Counted from the stretch's first letter, positions 34,825-44,646 are shown. The stretch: DNA of 64,000 bases from Bradyrhizobium jicamae (GCF_018130215.1 NZ_JAFCKQ010000027.1:37917-101916), one strand, 5' to 3'. The notes: generated by a model from the letters alone, not told the origin. Made by a program: numbers and translations.

Positions 34825-35673
34825 TCACCAAACCATAAGACCGCGCCCGACGCCATCGGCACCGCCGCGGAGAAAGCCGAAAATCGCCGCGACAATGACG
34901 GCTGCAACAAATCCGTCCAGGCGGTCCAGAAGGCCGCCATGGCCGGGGATGATGTGGCTCGAATCCTTCACGCCGAACCGTCGCTTGACGGCGGATTCGA
35001 AGAGATCGCCGAGCTGCGACACCACCGAAAGCACGGCTCCGAGCACCAGCAGCGGCCCGGTCGTGCCAATCTCGAAAGCGGCAAAGCCTGCCGCCACGAG
35101 CATGCTCGCCACGAAGCCGCCGATCGCGCCGGCCCAGGTCTTCTTCGGACTAACGCGCACCCACAGCTTTGGTCCCCCGATGCTGCGGCCGGCAAAATAA
35201 CCGCCGATATCCGTGACCCAGACCACCAGCAACACGAACATCAGCGCGGCAAACCCCTTCACCGCATCGAGCCGCACCAGGACCGACGCGATTTCGGCGG
35301 CCGCCGCGTAGAGCAATCCTGCCGCTGCCCAGCCGCGCCGTTCCCCCGACAACAACGCAAGTGCAATAACGCCGACGGCAAGTACGATCAGCGCGGCATC
35401 GATCCGGCCGGTCATGATGCAGAGGCCGGCGATGAGCAGCACCGCGATGCCCGGCGTCACGACGCGGATCTCGCGGGCAAGGCCGGTGATCATCAGCCAT
35501 TCCAGGAACAGGCCGATCGCGGCGAGCGTCACCAGGACGGCCCAGGCGATTCCGCCGGCATAGGCCAGCGCGATGGCGATCGGTGCCAGCACGATTGCCG
35601 CGGCCACGCGCGCCACGAGATTGCGCTGGTCCTGCCCGCTTGCTGCCGCCGGTGCGGCTTCGCCCTCGGTCAC
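34825..35673 (-). CDS. cdsA: phosphatidate cytidylyltransferase
   Basis: 282 residues from GTG at 35673 (GTGA overlap with uppS stop). Eight or so membrane helices; the CDP-alcohol signature is seen in SPKKTWAGAIGG followed by the D-rich end SQLGDLFESAVKR and DRLDG. It makes CDP-diacylglycerol for phospholipid synthesis. The longer frame to 35769 runs into uppS and is not used. Confidence 0.94.
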   Translation of the reverse strand: MTEGEAAPAAASGQDQRNLVARVAAAIVLAPIAIALAYAGGIAWAVLVTLAAIGLFLEWLMITGLAREIRVVTPGIAVLLIAGLCIMTGRIDAALIVLAVGVIALALLSGERRGWAAAGLLYAAAAEIASVLVRLDAVKGFAALMFVLLVVWVTDIGGYFAGRSIGGPKLWVRVSPKKTWAGAIGGFVASMLVAAGFAAFEIGTTGPLLVLGAVLSVVSQLGDLFESAVKRRFGVKDSSHIIPGHGGLLDRLDGFVAAVIVAAIFGFLRGGADGVGRGLMVW

Positions 35674-36428
35674 GAGCCGGTTTTCGCAGCAAGGCCGCCG
35701 AAACGACGCTCGCGCCGGCCGTATTCCGCGATCGCGCCTTCCAGCGCCGCCTTGTCGAAATCGGGCCAATGCATCGGCACGAACACGAGTTCGCTATAGG
35801 CGGCCTGCCACATCAGGAAATTCGACAGGCGCTGCTCGCCGCTGGTGCGGATGATCAGATCGGGATCAGGAATATCAGGAGCATCGAGATACTGCCCGAG
35901 CGTGTCGGCATCGATCGAGCCGGCGTCACGCTTGCCCTCGGCGACCTCGTGCGCGAGACGGCGGGCCGCCGCGGCGATCTCCGCCCGCGAGCCGTAATTG
36001 AAGGCGACGACGAGGTTGAGCTTGGTGTTTGCCCTGGTCAGCTCCTCGGCCTCGTTGAGCAGCGCGCAGATATCGGCATCCAGCCCCTCGCGCTCGCCGA
36101 TCACCCGCACCCTCACGCCGTCGCGGTGCAGCGCCGCCAGGTCATTGCGGATGAAGCGGCGCAACAGGCCGAACAGATCGCCGATCTCGGTCGCAGGCCG
36201 CGACCAGTTCTCCGAGCTGAACGAGAAGATCGTCAGATAGAGGATGCCGAGCTCATGGGCCGCCCGCACAACGCGGCGCAGCGCCTCGACACCACGGCGA
36301 TGCCCTTCGGCCCGCGGCAGGCCGCGCGCGGCGGCCCAGCGCCCGTTGCCGTCCATGATAACAGCCACATGCAACGGATGACCGGGGCTATCCGGTCCGT
36401 CGGTTGCAGGGGCGGCGGCTTTCGACAT
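35670..36428 (-). CDS. uppS: undecaprenyl diphosphate synthase
   Basis: 252 residues. HVAVIMDGNGRWAAARGLPR holds the catalytic Asp; YLTIFSFSSENWSRP and RTSGEQRLSNFLMWQ are the other UPP synthase signatures. It makes the C55 lipid carrier for wall and LPS synthesis. 78 bases downstream of frr in the transcript. Confidence 0.96.
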   Translation of the reverse strand: MSKAAAPATDGPDSPGHPLHVAVIMDGNGRWAAARGLPRAEGHRRGVEALRRVVRAAHELGILYLTIFSFSSENWSRPATEIGDLFGLLRRFIRNDLAALHRDGVRVRVIGEREGLDADICALLNEAEELTRANTKLNLVVAFNYGSRAEIAAAARRLAHEVAEGKRDAGSIDADTLGQYLDAPDIPDPDLIIRTSGEQRLSNFLMWQAAYSELVFVPMHWPDFDKAALEGAIAEYGRRERRFGGLAAKTGS

Positions 36429-36506
36429 CGGCTGTTTTCCGTGGGCGCATTCAGGCGAATGGGAGACCGGTTCGCACGACGAAGACGCGTCAAACCAACA
36501 CTCGCG

Positions 36507-37070
36507 TCAAACCGTGAGGATTTCCTTTTCCTTGGCGGCCAGCAGTTGATCGATCTCCGAGATCATTCCGTCGGTCGCCTTCTGCACATCGTTGGACAGG
36601 CGCTCCTGGTCATCCTCGGAGATCTCGTGGTTCTTCTCGAGCTTCTTGATGATGTCGAGTCCGTCGCGGCGCACATGGCGCACCGCGACCTTGGCCGCTT
36701 CCGCGTATTTGTGTGCGACCTTGACGAGTTCCTTGCGGCGCTCCTGGTTGAGCTCGGGAATGCGCAGGCGCAGCACCTGTCCTTCGGTCGCCGGCGACAG
36801 ACCAAGATTGGAATCGACGATCGCCTTCTCGACGGCCTTCACCATCGACTTGTCCCAGACCTGCACCGAGAGCAGACGCGGCTCGGGCACGCTGATGGTC
36901 GCCACCTGGTTCAGCGGCATGTGCGAGCCGTAGGCTTCGACCTGGACCGGCTCCAGCATGGAGGCCGCGGCGCGGCCGGTGCGCAGACCGCCGAGCTCGT
37001 GCTTCAGCGACTGCGTGGCGCCCTGCATGCGGCGCTTCACTTCGTTGAGGTCAAAACCGGGGGTGGCCAT
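36507..37070 (-). CDS. frr: ribosome recycling factor
   Basis: 187 residues from MATPGFDLNEVKRRM. The two-domain RRF pattern is complete: GGLRTGRAAASMLEPV, PLNQVATISVPEPR, and the long C-terminal helix ending ISEIDQLLAAKEKEIL. It releases ribosomes from mRNA with EF-G. The frame open to 37586 is a pyrH shadow. Confidence 0.96.
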   Translation of the reverse strand: MATPGFDLNEVKRRMQGATQSLKHELGGLRTGRAAASMLEPVQVEAYGSHMPLNQVATISVPEPRLLSVQVWDKSMVKAVEKAIVDSNLGLSPATEGQVLRLRIPELNQERRKELVKVAHKYAEAAKVAVRHVRRDGLDIIKKLEKNHEISEDDQERLSNDVQKATDGMISEIDQLLAAKEKEILTV

Positions 37071-37120
37071 GACGTTCTCCCTTTTCAAGAAACCGGTTGC
37101 CGGCGCCTCGGGGCGCAGCG

Positions 37121-37837
37121 TCAGCCGGCGACGACGGTGCCGTGTCCGGTCCCGCGCAGGATGGCTCCGATCGAACCGGGATCGGCAATCGAAAACACGA
37201 TGATAGGCAGCGACGTCTCGCGGGCAAGCGCGAAAGCGGTCGCATCCATGACCTTGTAGCCGCCCTCGATCGCCTGCGAATGGGTCAGGCGGTCGAAGCG
37301 CTTGGCCTTGGGGTCCTTCTTCGGATCGGCGCTGTAGACGCCATCGACATTGGTGGCCTTCAGAACAGCCTCGGCGCCGATCTCGGCCGCGCGCAGCACC
37401 GCGGTGGTATCGGTCGTGAAGAACGGATTGCCAGTTCCACCGCCGAGCAGGACGATGCGCCCCTCGGCGAGATATTTGTGCGCTGCACTGCGGGTGAACA
37501 GCTCTGAAATCTCGGGCATCACGAACGCCGACAGCGTCCGGGCCGGAGTCCCCTTGCGCTCGATCGCCGCCTCCAGCGCGAGGCAATTCATCATGGTGGC
37601 GAGCATACCCATGGTATCGCCGGTCGGCCGCGAGACCCCGCGCGACGACACCTCGACGCCGCGGACGATGTTCCCGCCACCGATCACCACCGCCACTTCG
37701 ATGCCGAGCTGGCGGGCGGCGATCAGATCTTCGGCGACGCGGTCGAGGGTGGGCTGGTCGATACCGAATGCGTGGGGGCCGGCCAGATATTCGCCGGACA
37801 ACTTGATCACAACGCGACGATAAACCGGCTCAGCCAT
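37121..37837 (-). CDS. pyrH: UMP kinase
   Basis: 238 residues. Hexameric amino-acid-kinase fold: RRVVIKLSGEYLAG at the start, AVVIGGGNIVRG and the GGGTGNPFFTTDTTAVLRA UMP/ATP loop. It phosphorylates UMP to UDP. It lies between tsf (69 bases) and frr (50 bases), the common order. Confidence 0.96.
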   Translation of the reverse strand: MAEPVYRRVVIKLSGEYLAGPHAFGIDQPTLDRVAEDLIAARQLGIEVAVVIGGGNIVRGVEVSSRGVSRPTGDTMGMLATMMNCLALEAAIERKGTPARTLSAFVMPEISELFTRSAAHKYLAEGRIVLLGGGTGNPFFTTDTTAVLRAAEIGAEAVLKATNVDGVYSADPKKDPKAKRFDRLTHSQAIEGGYKVMDATAFALARETSLPIIVFSIADPGSIGAILRGTGHGTVVAG

Positions 37838-37906
37838 GATGCGATCGCTTCCCTGTCCCGAGCAGACGAGCGTCCGGCGCCTGCACCGGAAGCCCGACGT
37901 CAGCGG

Positions 37907-38830
37907 TTACTTCTTGCCGCTGGCGGCTGCGACTTCGGCGGCGAAATCGCTTTCCTGCTTCTCGATTCCCTCACCGAGAGCATAGTTCACAAAACCGGCG
38001 ATCTTGATCGGAGCGCCGACCTTGCCCTCAGCTTCCTTCAACGCCTGAGCAACCGACTTGCCGCTGTCATGGATGAAGGCCTGATCCAGCAGGCAGACTT
38101 CCTTGTAGTAGGTCTTCAGGCCGGAATCGACGATCTTCTCGATGACGTTCTCCGGCTTGCCCTGCTGGCGGTATTTGTCGGCCAGCACGTCCTTCTCGCG
38201 CTTGACGGTCTGAGGATCGAGCCCGGCCGGATCGAGCGCCAGCGGCTTGGCGGCGGCCACATGCATGGCAAGCTGGCGGCCGAGCACCGCGAGCTCGTCG
38301 GTCTTGCCGGCGGACTCCAGCGCCACGATCACGCCGATCTTGCCGGCGCCCTCGATGACGGCGTTGTGGACGTAGCTCGACACCACGCCCTTGCTCACCT
38401 CGAGCGAAGCGGCGCGGCGCAGCGTCATGTTCTCGCCGATGGTCGCGATCGCATCCGAGATCGCGGTCTCGACCGTGGCATCGCCGATCTTGGAGGCCTT
38501 GATCTTCTCGACATCCGCCTCGTGATGCAGCGCGACCTGGGCGATCATCTTGACCAGGCCCTGGAACTGCTCGTTGCGCGCGACGAAATCGGTCTCCGAA
38601 TTGACCTCGACCAGCACGCCCTTGGTGCCCTTGGTCAGCGCGCCGATCAGGCCCTCGGCCGCGACGCGGCCCGCCTTCTTGGCGGCCTTGGAAAGACCCT
38701 TCTTGCGCAGCCAATCCTGCGCGGCCTGCATATCGCCGTTGTTCTCGGTCAGCGCTGCCTTGCAATCCATCATGCCCGCGCCGGTCGACTCGCGGAGATC
38801 CTTGACCATCGCTGCTGTGATCGTTGCCAT
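37907..38830 (-). CDS. tsf: elongation factor Ts
   Basis: 307 residues. MATITAAMVKDLRESTGAGM is the conserved N-terminal UBA-like part; SETDFVARNEQF is the EF-Tu interaction signature. It reloads EF-Tu with GTP. Downstream of rpsB by 123 bases and likely co-transcribed. Confidence 0.97.
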   Translation of the reverse strand: MATITAAMVKDLRESTGAGMMDCKAALTENNGDMQAAQDWLRKKGLSKAAKKAGRVAAEGLIGALTKGTKGVLVEVNSETDFVARNEQFQGLVKMIAQVALHHEADVEKIKASKIGDATVETAISDAIATIGENMTLRRAASLEVSKGVVSSYVHNAVIEGAGKIGVIVALESAGKTDELAVLGRQLAMHVAAAKPLALDPAGLDPQTVKREKDVLADKYRQQGKPENVIEKIVDSGLKTYYKEVCLLDQAFIHDSGKSVAQALKEAEGKVGAPIKIAGFVNYALGEGIEKQESDFAAEVAAASGKK

Positions 38831-38953
38831 CGTTCAATGCCCTTCTTGCCTGTAGGAAACCGCGGCGCCCGATGGCGCCGCCGTCAGCGACAGGAAATCG
38901 TTGTTCGTGGAATAGAAGCGGCGGCCGGACAGGCCGGCCACGCCGCGCAACCT

Positions 38954-39946
38954 TTATTCCGCTTCGGCGAGCGTCTTGGCCTGGGCAACCCAGGCGTCGG
39001 CACGGCTCGGCAGACCGACCTCTTCGCCGATCTTGTGCGCGGTGGCGTGATCCAGCTCGGCGAGCTGCCAGTAATGGAAGACGCCGAGGTCGTTGAGCTT
39101 CTTCTCGATCGCACCGGACACGCCGGTGAGCTTCTTGAGATTGTCGGCCGTGCCGCGCGGACCGGCCAGGCCCTGGAAGCCGGACGACACGGCCGCCGGA
39201 AGCTCTTCCTGCACGGGCGCAGCAGAGGCGCCGATGTCGATGCCGGCGTCGCCCTGCGCGCGCGAGATGCCGTCGATGGCGGCGCGCGCCACGAGGTCGC
39301 AGTACAGCGAAATGGCGCGACCGGCGTCGTCATTGCCCGGCACCACATAGGTGATGCCCTTCGGGTCCGAGTTGGTGTCGACGATCGCGGCGACCGGGAT
39401 GTTGAGCCGCTGGGCTTCCTGGATCGCGATGTCTTCCTTGTTGGTGTCGATCACGAAGATCATGTCGGGCAGACCGCCCATGTCCTTGATGCCACCGAGC
39501 GAACGGTCGAGCTTGTCGCGCTCGCGCTGCAGCGTCAGCCGCTCCTTCTTGGTGTAGGAATTCGCCTCGCCGGACGACAGCACGTCGTCGAGATGACGCA
39601 GGCGCTTGATCGAGCCGGAGATCGTCTTCCAGTTGGTCAGCGTGCCGCCGAGCCAGCGCGAATTGACGAAGTATTGCGCCGAACGCTTCGCCGCCTCGGC
39701 GACGCCGTCCTGCGCCGAACGCTTGGTTCCGACGAACAGGATGCGGCCGCCCTTGGCGACGGTATCGCTGACGGCCTGGAGCGCACGATGCAGCATCGGC
39801 ACGGTCTGCGCGAGGTCGATGATGTGGATGTTGTTGCGGGCGCCGAAGATGTAATCCTGCATCTTCGGGTTCCAGCGGTGGGACTGGTGACCAAAGTGAA
39901 CGCCAGCTTCCAAAAGCTGACGCATATTGAATTCGGGCAGCGACAT
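38954..39946 (-). CDS. rpsB: ribosomal protein S2 with a C-terminal helix-hairpin-helix-like extension
   Basis: 330 residues from MSLPEFNMRQLLEAG. Residues 1-230 are ordinary S2 (GVHFGHQSHRWNPKM, FVGTKRSAQDGV, DTNKEDIAIQEAQ). Then an Ala/Pro linker leads into about 70 extra residues (DNLKKLTGVSGAIEKKLNDL ... LGVFHYWQLAEL), a helix-hairpin-helix-like module as found in rhizobial S2 proteins, where E. coli S2 has about 240 residues. The promoter at 40058-40085 and the tsf neighbour fit an S2 operon. The role of the extension is unknown. Confidence 0.93.
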   Translation of the reverse strand: MSLPEFNMRQLLEAGVHFGHQSHRWNPKMQDYIFGARNNIHIIDLAQTVPMLHRALQAVSDTVAKGGRILFVGTKRSAQDGVAEAAKRSAQYFVNSRWLGGTLTNWKTISGSIKRLRHLDDVLSSGEANSYTKKERLTLQRERDKLDRSLGGIKDMGGLPDMIFVIDTNKEDIAIQEAQRLNIPVAAIVDTNSDPKGITYVVPGNDDAGRAISLYCDLVARAAIDGISRAQGDAGIDIGASAAPVQEELPAAVSSGFQGLAGPRGTADNLKKLTGVSGAIEKKLNDLGVFHYWQLAELDHATAHKIGEEVGLPSRADAWVAQAKTLAEAE

Positions 39947-40057
39947 AGGTTCAATTCTCCGGTTGGTTCCTCCGGAAACGTGTGAGCAGACGAGCCTGAC
40001 GGCCCGGTTGCCACCGGACGGCCTTTGAGAGCCATGTTTCCGTGTGAGATGGCGCGC

Positions 40058-40085
40058 TATATAGCGCGATTTGCGCCAGAAGCAA
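40058..40085 (-). promoter_or_regulatory. predicted rpsB promoter
   Basis: On the minus strand TTGCTT (40080-40085), a 16-base spacer and TATATA (40058-40063), about 110 bases before the rpsB start. The -10 lies in a palindrome (CGCGCTATATAGCGCG), and the leader of about 105 bases could carry S2 autoregulation. Confidence 0.5.
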
Positions 40086-40182
40086 GGAAATACGGCCGGA
40101 TTTGCGGACGTTTTCGCGCCGTTTGGCCCGCAAATGGCCGGTTTTGCCCGAATTGGGGCCGACACGGCGCCAAGGTCGTGGC

Positions 40183-40703
40183 CTACTTCGCCAATTGCAA
40201 TTCCGCGAGCGTCGTGCGCGCGGCCGGCTCATCCAGCGCGAAGAAGTCGGCCGGGCCCGGATTGGCGGCATTTGCGGTCGCGGCCGACGCGATCACGCCG
40301 CCGACCAGGCCCCCGACCATCGTCACCCCGCTGACGGACGCGTTGCGCTCGCTCGTATCAGAAAGAAATAGGTGCGGCCCGGCTCGGTCGTAAAATTGTA
40401 GGTGGTGTCGCCCGGAAACAGCGCTTCGCTCGCGACGAACTGGTGACGCCCGGCGGGTCGATCAACGAAAACGTAGGTCCCGATCGCCACCCTGCCGATC
40501 AGCTCGCCGTCGAGCTTGACCTCGCAGGCGCAGAACGCGCTCAATCCCGTGCGCTTCTCCTGCAGCACGACGATGCGCGAGTGCCCGGCCTTTGGCGGGC
40601 CCACCTTTTGCGCGATTGCGGCGTAGTCGGTACCGACCCCGTCACTGACACAGCCCGACAACAACAACACGACAGCCAACAAGGCCGCGCAACGCCCCAA
40701 CAT
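40183..40703 (-). pseudogene. DUF2846 lipoprotein gene with a frameshift
   Basis: The first frame gives a lipoprotein (lipobox LLSGC, residue 18) with a DUF2846-type domain and ends early in ASATRPSAG (stop 40323). Shifting by one base inside the GAGCGAGCGC repeat near 40346-40356 continues with ERNASVSGVTMVGGLVGGVI and a full C-terminus to a stop at 40183. The continuous family protein should be about 170 residues. This is either a real mutation in a slippery repeat, a sequencing error or, less likely, phase variation. Confidence 0.6.
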
Positions 40704-40806
40704 ATCGCCCCCAGAACTCGCCCGGGATCGACCATGTCAGCGACACGATGCGGTTGCAAGGGCGCCCGGCGCGAAGCGTGACCGTGTGATACCGGTGGCG
40801 ATCGCG

Positions 40807-43800
40807 CTACAGCGTCTGCACGTCGACGACGCCGGCGACCGCCTTGATCGCGCCGGCGATCTGCGGCGAGACCTTGTAGCGGCCGGGCAGCTTCATCTCT
40901 ACCTCGGTCTCGAGGTCGAGCATCATCACCAGCGAAACGTCACCGTCGGCGCCAGCGAGCGGCACGGACGCCGCGGCCGGCTTGCCGGCAGGCGGCTTTG
41001 CAGCACCTCCCGGCGCGGGCGCCGCCTCCGGCATGTTGAGCCGGCGCGCGATCGAATCGAGCGGCTTGGTGTCGCGCACGAAGATGCGCAGGCCCTTCTG
41101 CGTCTTGGCAGCGGCCTGATCCAGCGGCTCGGCATGCAGCACCCTCGCCCGGACGTCCTCGCCCTGCAACTCGGCGCCGAGTTGCAGCAGCACCGCCGCG
41201 CCCGGCTCCAGCACGTCGCGATATTGCGCAAGCCCCTCGGAGAACAGCACCGCCTCGAAATGGCCGGTCGGATCCGACAGGCCCATGATGCCCATCTTGT
41301 TACCGGTCTTGGTGCGCCGCTCCATGCGCGACACCACCGTGGCCGCCACCTTGCCCGCGGTCGCGCCGGTCTTCACCGCGCGCGAGAACTCCGCCCAGGA
41401 CTGCACGCGCAGCCGCTTCAGCGCCGTCGCATAGTCGTCGAGCGGATGGCCCGACAGGAAGAAGCCGATCGCATCATATTCGCGGCGCAGCCGGTCGGCA
41501 GGCAGCCACGGCTCGACCTGCGGCAGGATGATGCTCGGCGCATCCGCCGCACCGCCGAACATGTCGTTCTGTCCCGACGTCGCGGCCTCATGGCTGCGCT
41601 GGCACGCGGCTAGGATCGCATCCGCGCCTGCGAACACCCGCGCGCGGTTCGGTTCGAGCGTGTCGAACGCCCCGGCGGCTGCAAGGCTCTCGATGATGCG
41701 CTTGTTGATGGCGCGCGGGCTCACCCGCGCGGCGAAATCGGCGAGCGAGGTGAACGCGCCCTTCTTGCGCTCCTCGATGATCTGCTCCACCGCCTGGATG
41801 CCGACGCCCTTCAACGCTGCGAGCGCGTAGTAGATCGTCTTGTCGCCGACCTCGAAGGTCGCACCGGAGCGGTTGATGTTCGGCGCCTCGACCTTGATGC
41901 CGAGCCGCTGCGCCTCGGAACGGAATTCGGAGAGCTTGTCGGTGTTGTTGAGTTCGAGCGTCATCGACGCCGCGAGGAATTCGACCGGGTAATGCGCCTT
42001 CATGTAGGCGGTGTGGTACGACACCAGCGCATAGGCGGCCGCGTGGCTCTTGTTGAAGCCGTAGTCGGCGAACTTGGCGAGCAGTTCGAAGATCGTATCC
42101 GCCTGGCCCTTCGGCACGCCGTTCTTGGTCGCGCCGGCGACGAAGATCGCGCGCTGCTTCTCCATCTCGGCGCGGATCTTCTTGCCCATCGCGCGGCGCA
42201 GCAGGTCGGCATCGCCAAGCGAATAGCCGGCCATCACCTGCGCGATCTGCATCACCTGCTCCTGGTAGATGATGACGCCGAAGGTCTCCTTCAGGATCGG
42301 CTCCAGGATCGGATGCAGGTATTCCGGCTCCTCGTCGCCGTGCTTGCGCGCGCAATAGGTCGGGATGTTCGCCATCGGGCCGGGTCGATACAGCGCCACC
42401 AGCGCGATGATGTCCTCGAAACGGTCCGGACGCATGTCGATCAGCGCACGGCGCATGCCCTGGCTTTCCACCTGGAACACGCCGACCACGTCGCCCCGCG
42501 CCAGCATCTGGTAACTCGGTGCATCGTCGATCGGCAGCGTCGCGAGATCGACATCGATGTCGCGCTGCTTGAGCAGCTTTACCGCGACATCGAGCACCGT
42601 CAGCGTCTTGAGGCCGAGGAAGTCGAACTTCACGAGGCCCGCGGGCTCGACCCACTTCATGTTGAACTGGGTCACCGGCATGTCCGATTTCGGATCGCGG
42701 TAGAGCGGCACCAGCTCGCTCAGGGGGCGATCGCCGATCACGATGCCGGCCGCATGCGTCGAGGCGTGGCGGGTCAGGCCCTCGAGGCGCTGGGCGATGT
42801 CGAAGGCGCGCGCCACCACGGGATCCTCGTCGCGGAACGCCTGCAGCTTGGGCTCGCCCTCGATCGCCTGCGCAAGCGTCACGGGTGCGGCGGGATTCTG
42901 CGGTACCAGTTTTGTGAGCTTGTCGACCTGGCCATAGGGCATCTGCAGCACGCGGCCGACATCGCGCAGCACGCCGCGCGCCTGCAACGTACCGAAGGTG
43001 ATGATCTGCGCCACCTGGTCGCGGCCATAGCGCTGCTGCACGTACTGGATCACCTCGCCGCGGCGATCCTGGCAGAAGTCGATGTCGAAGTCCGGCATCG
43101 ACACGCGCTCGGGATTGAGGAAGCGCTCGAACAGCAGCGCGAAACGCATCGGATCGAGGTCGGTGATGGTGAGGACCCACGCGACCAGCGAGCCCGCGCC
43201 CGAGCCGCGGCCTGGCCCGACCGGAATGCCCTGCGCCTTCGCCCATTTGATGAAGTCGGACACGATCAGGAAGTATCCGGCATATTTCATGCGGGTGATG
43301 ACGTCGAGCTCGAAGGCGAGCCGCCTGGCGTAGTCCTCTTCCGTCATGCCCGGCGACAGGCCGTGCACCTCAAGGCGCCTGGCGAGGCCCTCCTCCGCCT
43401 GACGCTTCAGCTCGGCGGCTTCGTCGGCGGCGGCATCCGAGCTCTGCGCGGCACCGACGGTGAAGAACGGCAGGATCGGCTTGCGCGTCTTCGGCCGGAA
43501 CGAGCACCGCTCGGCGATCTCGACCGTCGAGGCCAGCGCCTCCGGGATGTCGGCGAACAGAACAGCCATTTCCGCGCGGGTCTTGAAGCGGTGATCGGGT
43601 GTCAATTGCGAGCGATTGGTCTCGGCGATCAGATGACCGCCGGCGATGCAGAGCAGCGCATCGTGCGACTCGTAATCGTCGGTGCTGGCGAAATACGGTT
43701 CGTTGGTCGCGACCAGCGGCAGGCCCTTGGCATACGCCAGATCGATCAGGCCGGCTTCGGTGCGGCGCTCCTTGTCGACGCCATGGCGTTGCAGCTCGAC

Positions 43801-44325
43801 ATAGAGGCGGTTGCCGAACAGATTGGCCAAACGGTCGCAGCGCGTGGCGGCCAGCGCCGCCTGGTCGGCGCCGAGCGCCAGTGCGATCGGTCCATCGGGG
43901 CCGCCCGTCAGCGCGATCAGGTCCTCGGCGTCGTCGGTCAGCCAGTCGAACTTGATGTGCGGGGTCTGGTTGACCGGCGTCTCCAGGAACGCGCGCGAGT
44001 TCAGCCGCATCAGGCTGCGGTAGCCGCGCTCGCGCGCCGCCAGCAGCACGATTCGCGCCGGCCCCGCCGCCAGCACGCTGCGCGCTGTGGGGTCGACGTC
44101 GCCGAAATCCACCGCAAGCTCGCAGCCGACGATCGGCTGGATGCCGTAGCCGGCCATCTTGTCGGAGAATTCCAGCGCACCGAACATGTTGTCGGTGTCG
44201 GTCAACGCCAGCGCCGGCTGGCGGTCGGCTTTCGCAAGCTCGCCAAGCTTGGCGATCTTGATCGAGCCCTTCAGTAGCGAATAGGCCGAATGGACGTGAA
44301 GATGAACGAATCCGGCATTCGACAT
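40807..44325 (-). CDS. dnaE: DNA polymerase III alpha subunit
   Basis: 1172 residues from MSNAGFVHLHVHSAYSLLKG. A PHP domain (1-280), the polymerase core with the catalytic Asp pair in MPDFDIDFCQDRR, YGFNKSHAAAYALVSYHTAY in the beta-binding/fingers region and a C-terminal OB domain (about 980-1080). This is the replicative DnaE1 rather than DnaE2. The frame that opens at 44409 is only an upstream extension. Confidence 0.96.
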   Translation of the reverse strand: MSNAGFVHLHVHSAYSLLKGSIKIAKLGELAKADRQPALALTDTDNMFGALEFSDKMAGYGIQPIVGCELAVDFGDVDPTARSVLAAGPARIVLLAARERGYRSLMRLNSRAFLETPVNQTPHIKFDWLTDDAEDLIALTGGPDGPIALALGADQAALAATRCDRLANLFGNRLYVELQRHGVDKERRTEAGLIDLAYAKGLPLVATNEPYFASTDDYESHDALLCIAGGHLIAETNRSQLTPDHRFKTRAEMAVLFADIPEALASTVEIAERCSFRPKTRKPILPFFTVGAAQSSDAAADEAAELKRQAEEGLARRLEVHGLSPGMTEEDYARRLAFELDVITRMKYAGYFLIVSDFIKWAKAQGIPVGPGRGSGAGSLVAWVLTITDLDPMRFALLFERFLNPERVSMPDFDIDFCQDRRGEVIQYVQQRYGRDQVAQIITFGTLQARGVLRDVGRVLQMPYGQVDKLTKLVPQNPAAPVTLAQAIEGEPKLQAFRDEDPVVARAFDIAQRLEGLTRHASTHAAGIVIGDRPLSELVPLYRDPKSDMPVTQFNMKWVEPAGLVKFDFLGLKTLTVLDVAVKLLKQRDIDVDLATLPIDDAPSYQMLARGDVVGVFQVESQGMRRALIDMRPDRFEDIIALVALYRPGPMANIPTYCARKHGDEEPEYLHPILEPILKETFGVIIYQEQVMQIAQVMAGYSLGDADLLRRAMGKKIRAEMEKQRAIFVAGATKNGVPKGQADTIFELLAKFADYGFNKSHAAAYALVSYHTAYMKAHYPVEFLAASMTLELNNTDKLSEFRSEAQRLGIKVEAPNINRSGATFEVGDKTIYYALAALKGVGIQAVEQIIEERKKGAFTSLADFAARVSPRAINKRIIESLAAAGAFDTLEPNRARVFAGADAILAACQRSHEAATSGQNDMFGGAADAPSIILPQVEPWLPADRLRREYDAIGFFLSGHPLDDYATALKRLRVQSWAEFSRAVKTGATAGKVAATVVSRMERRTKTGNKMGIMGLSDPTGHFEAVLFSEGLAQYRDVLEPGAAVLLQLGAELQGEDVRARVLHAEPLDQAAAKTQKGLRIFVRDTKPLDSIARRLNMPEAAPAPGGAAKPPAGKPAAASVPLAGADGDVSLVMMLDLETEVEMKLPGRYKVSPQIAGAIKAVAGVVDVQTL

Positions 44326-44514
44326 GGCTGCTCTTGGAAACTCTGCATCAGGGGATCGAGCGAGTGCCAACCCTGACGCCAAGGCCTCAGGCTCGACTCG
44401 CCCTGCCATGGTGAGGCCTCGTCCACCTCAAGTCCACGCGGAACGCCGCAAGGCGCTCCGCCCTCCCGCTTATCCCCAGGGCCAGGCTATGCCCCTGTAT
44501 GAGCTGGCACATTC

Positions 44515-44613
44515 CTAGAACTGGCTGAACAGCTGGGCCCAGACCGCAAGCATCCCGACGAACAGCGTGATCGACGCGAGCGCTGCCGCCTCTTCCACGA
44601 AAATCCTCAACAT
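44515..44613 (-). CDS. 32-residue SOS-controlled membrane micro-protein (SidA-like)
   Basis: MLRIFVEEAAALASITLFVG followed by MLAVWAQLFSQF: an acidic N-terminus and one hydrophobic helix (about residues 9-27). GGAGG lies 5 bases before the ATG. Directly upstream are a promoter (44647-44674) and two LexA boxes (44632-44664), so expression should be SOS-induced. Caulobacter SidA is a 29-residue inner-membrane peptide that is LexA-controlled and blocks division through FtsW/FtsN; gene size, membrane character and regulation match. Sequence homology is not shown. It follows dnaE's start by 190 bases on the same strand. Confidence 0.75.
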   Translation of the reverse strand: MLRIFVEEAAALASITLFVGMLAVWAQLFSQF

Positions 44614-44631
44614 GGCCGCCTCCCTGAGCTG

Positions 44632-44646
44632 GAACATATGAAGAAC
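44632..44646 (-). promoter_or_regulatory. LexA box 1
   Basis: GAACATATGAAGAAC on the plus strand, i.e. GTTC-N7-GTTC on the minus strand, the alphaproteobacterial LexA operator. It starts immediately after the predicted -10 of the micro-protein gene. Confidence 0.85.

Noticed and set aside
41992..44277. 761-codon plus-strand frame opposite dnaE
   Set aside because: Antisense of a highly conserved gene, no start signal and shadow composition.
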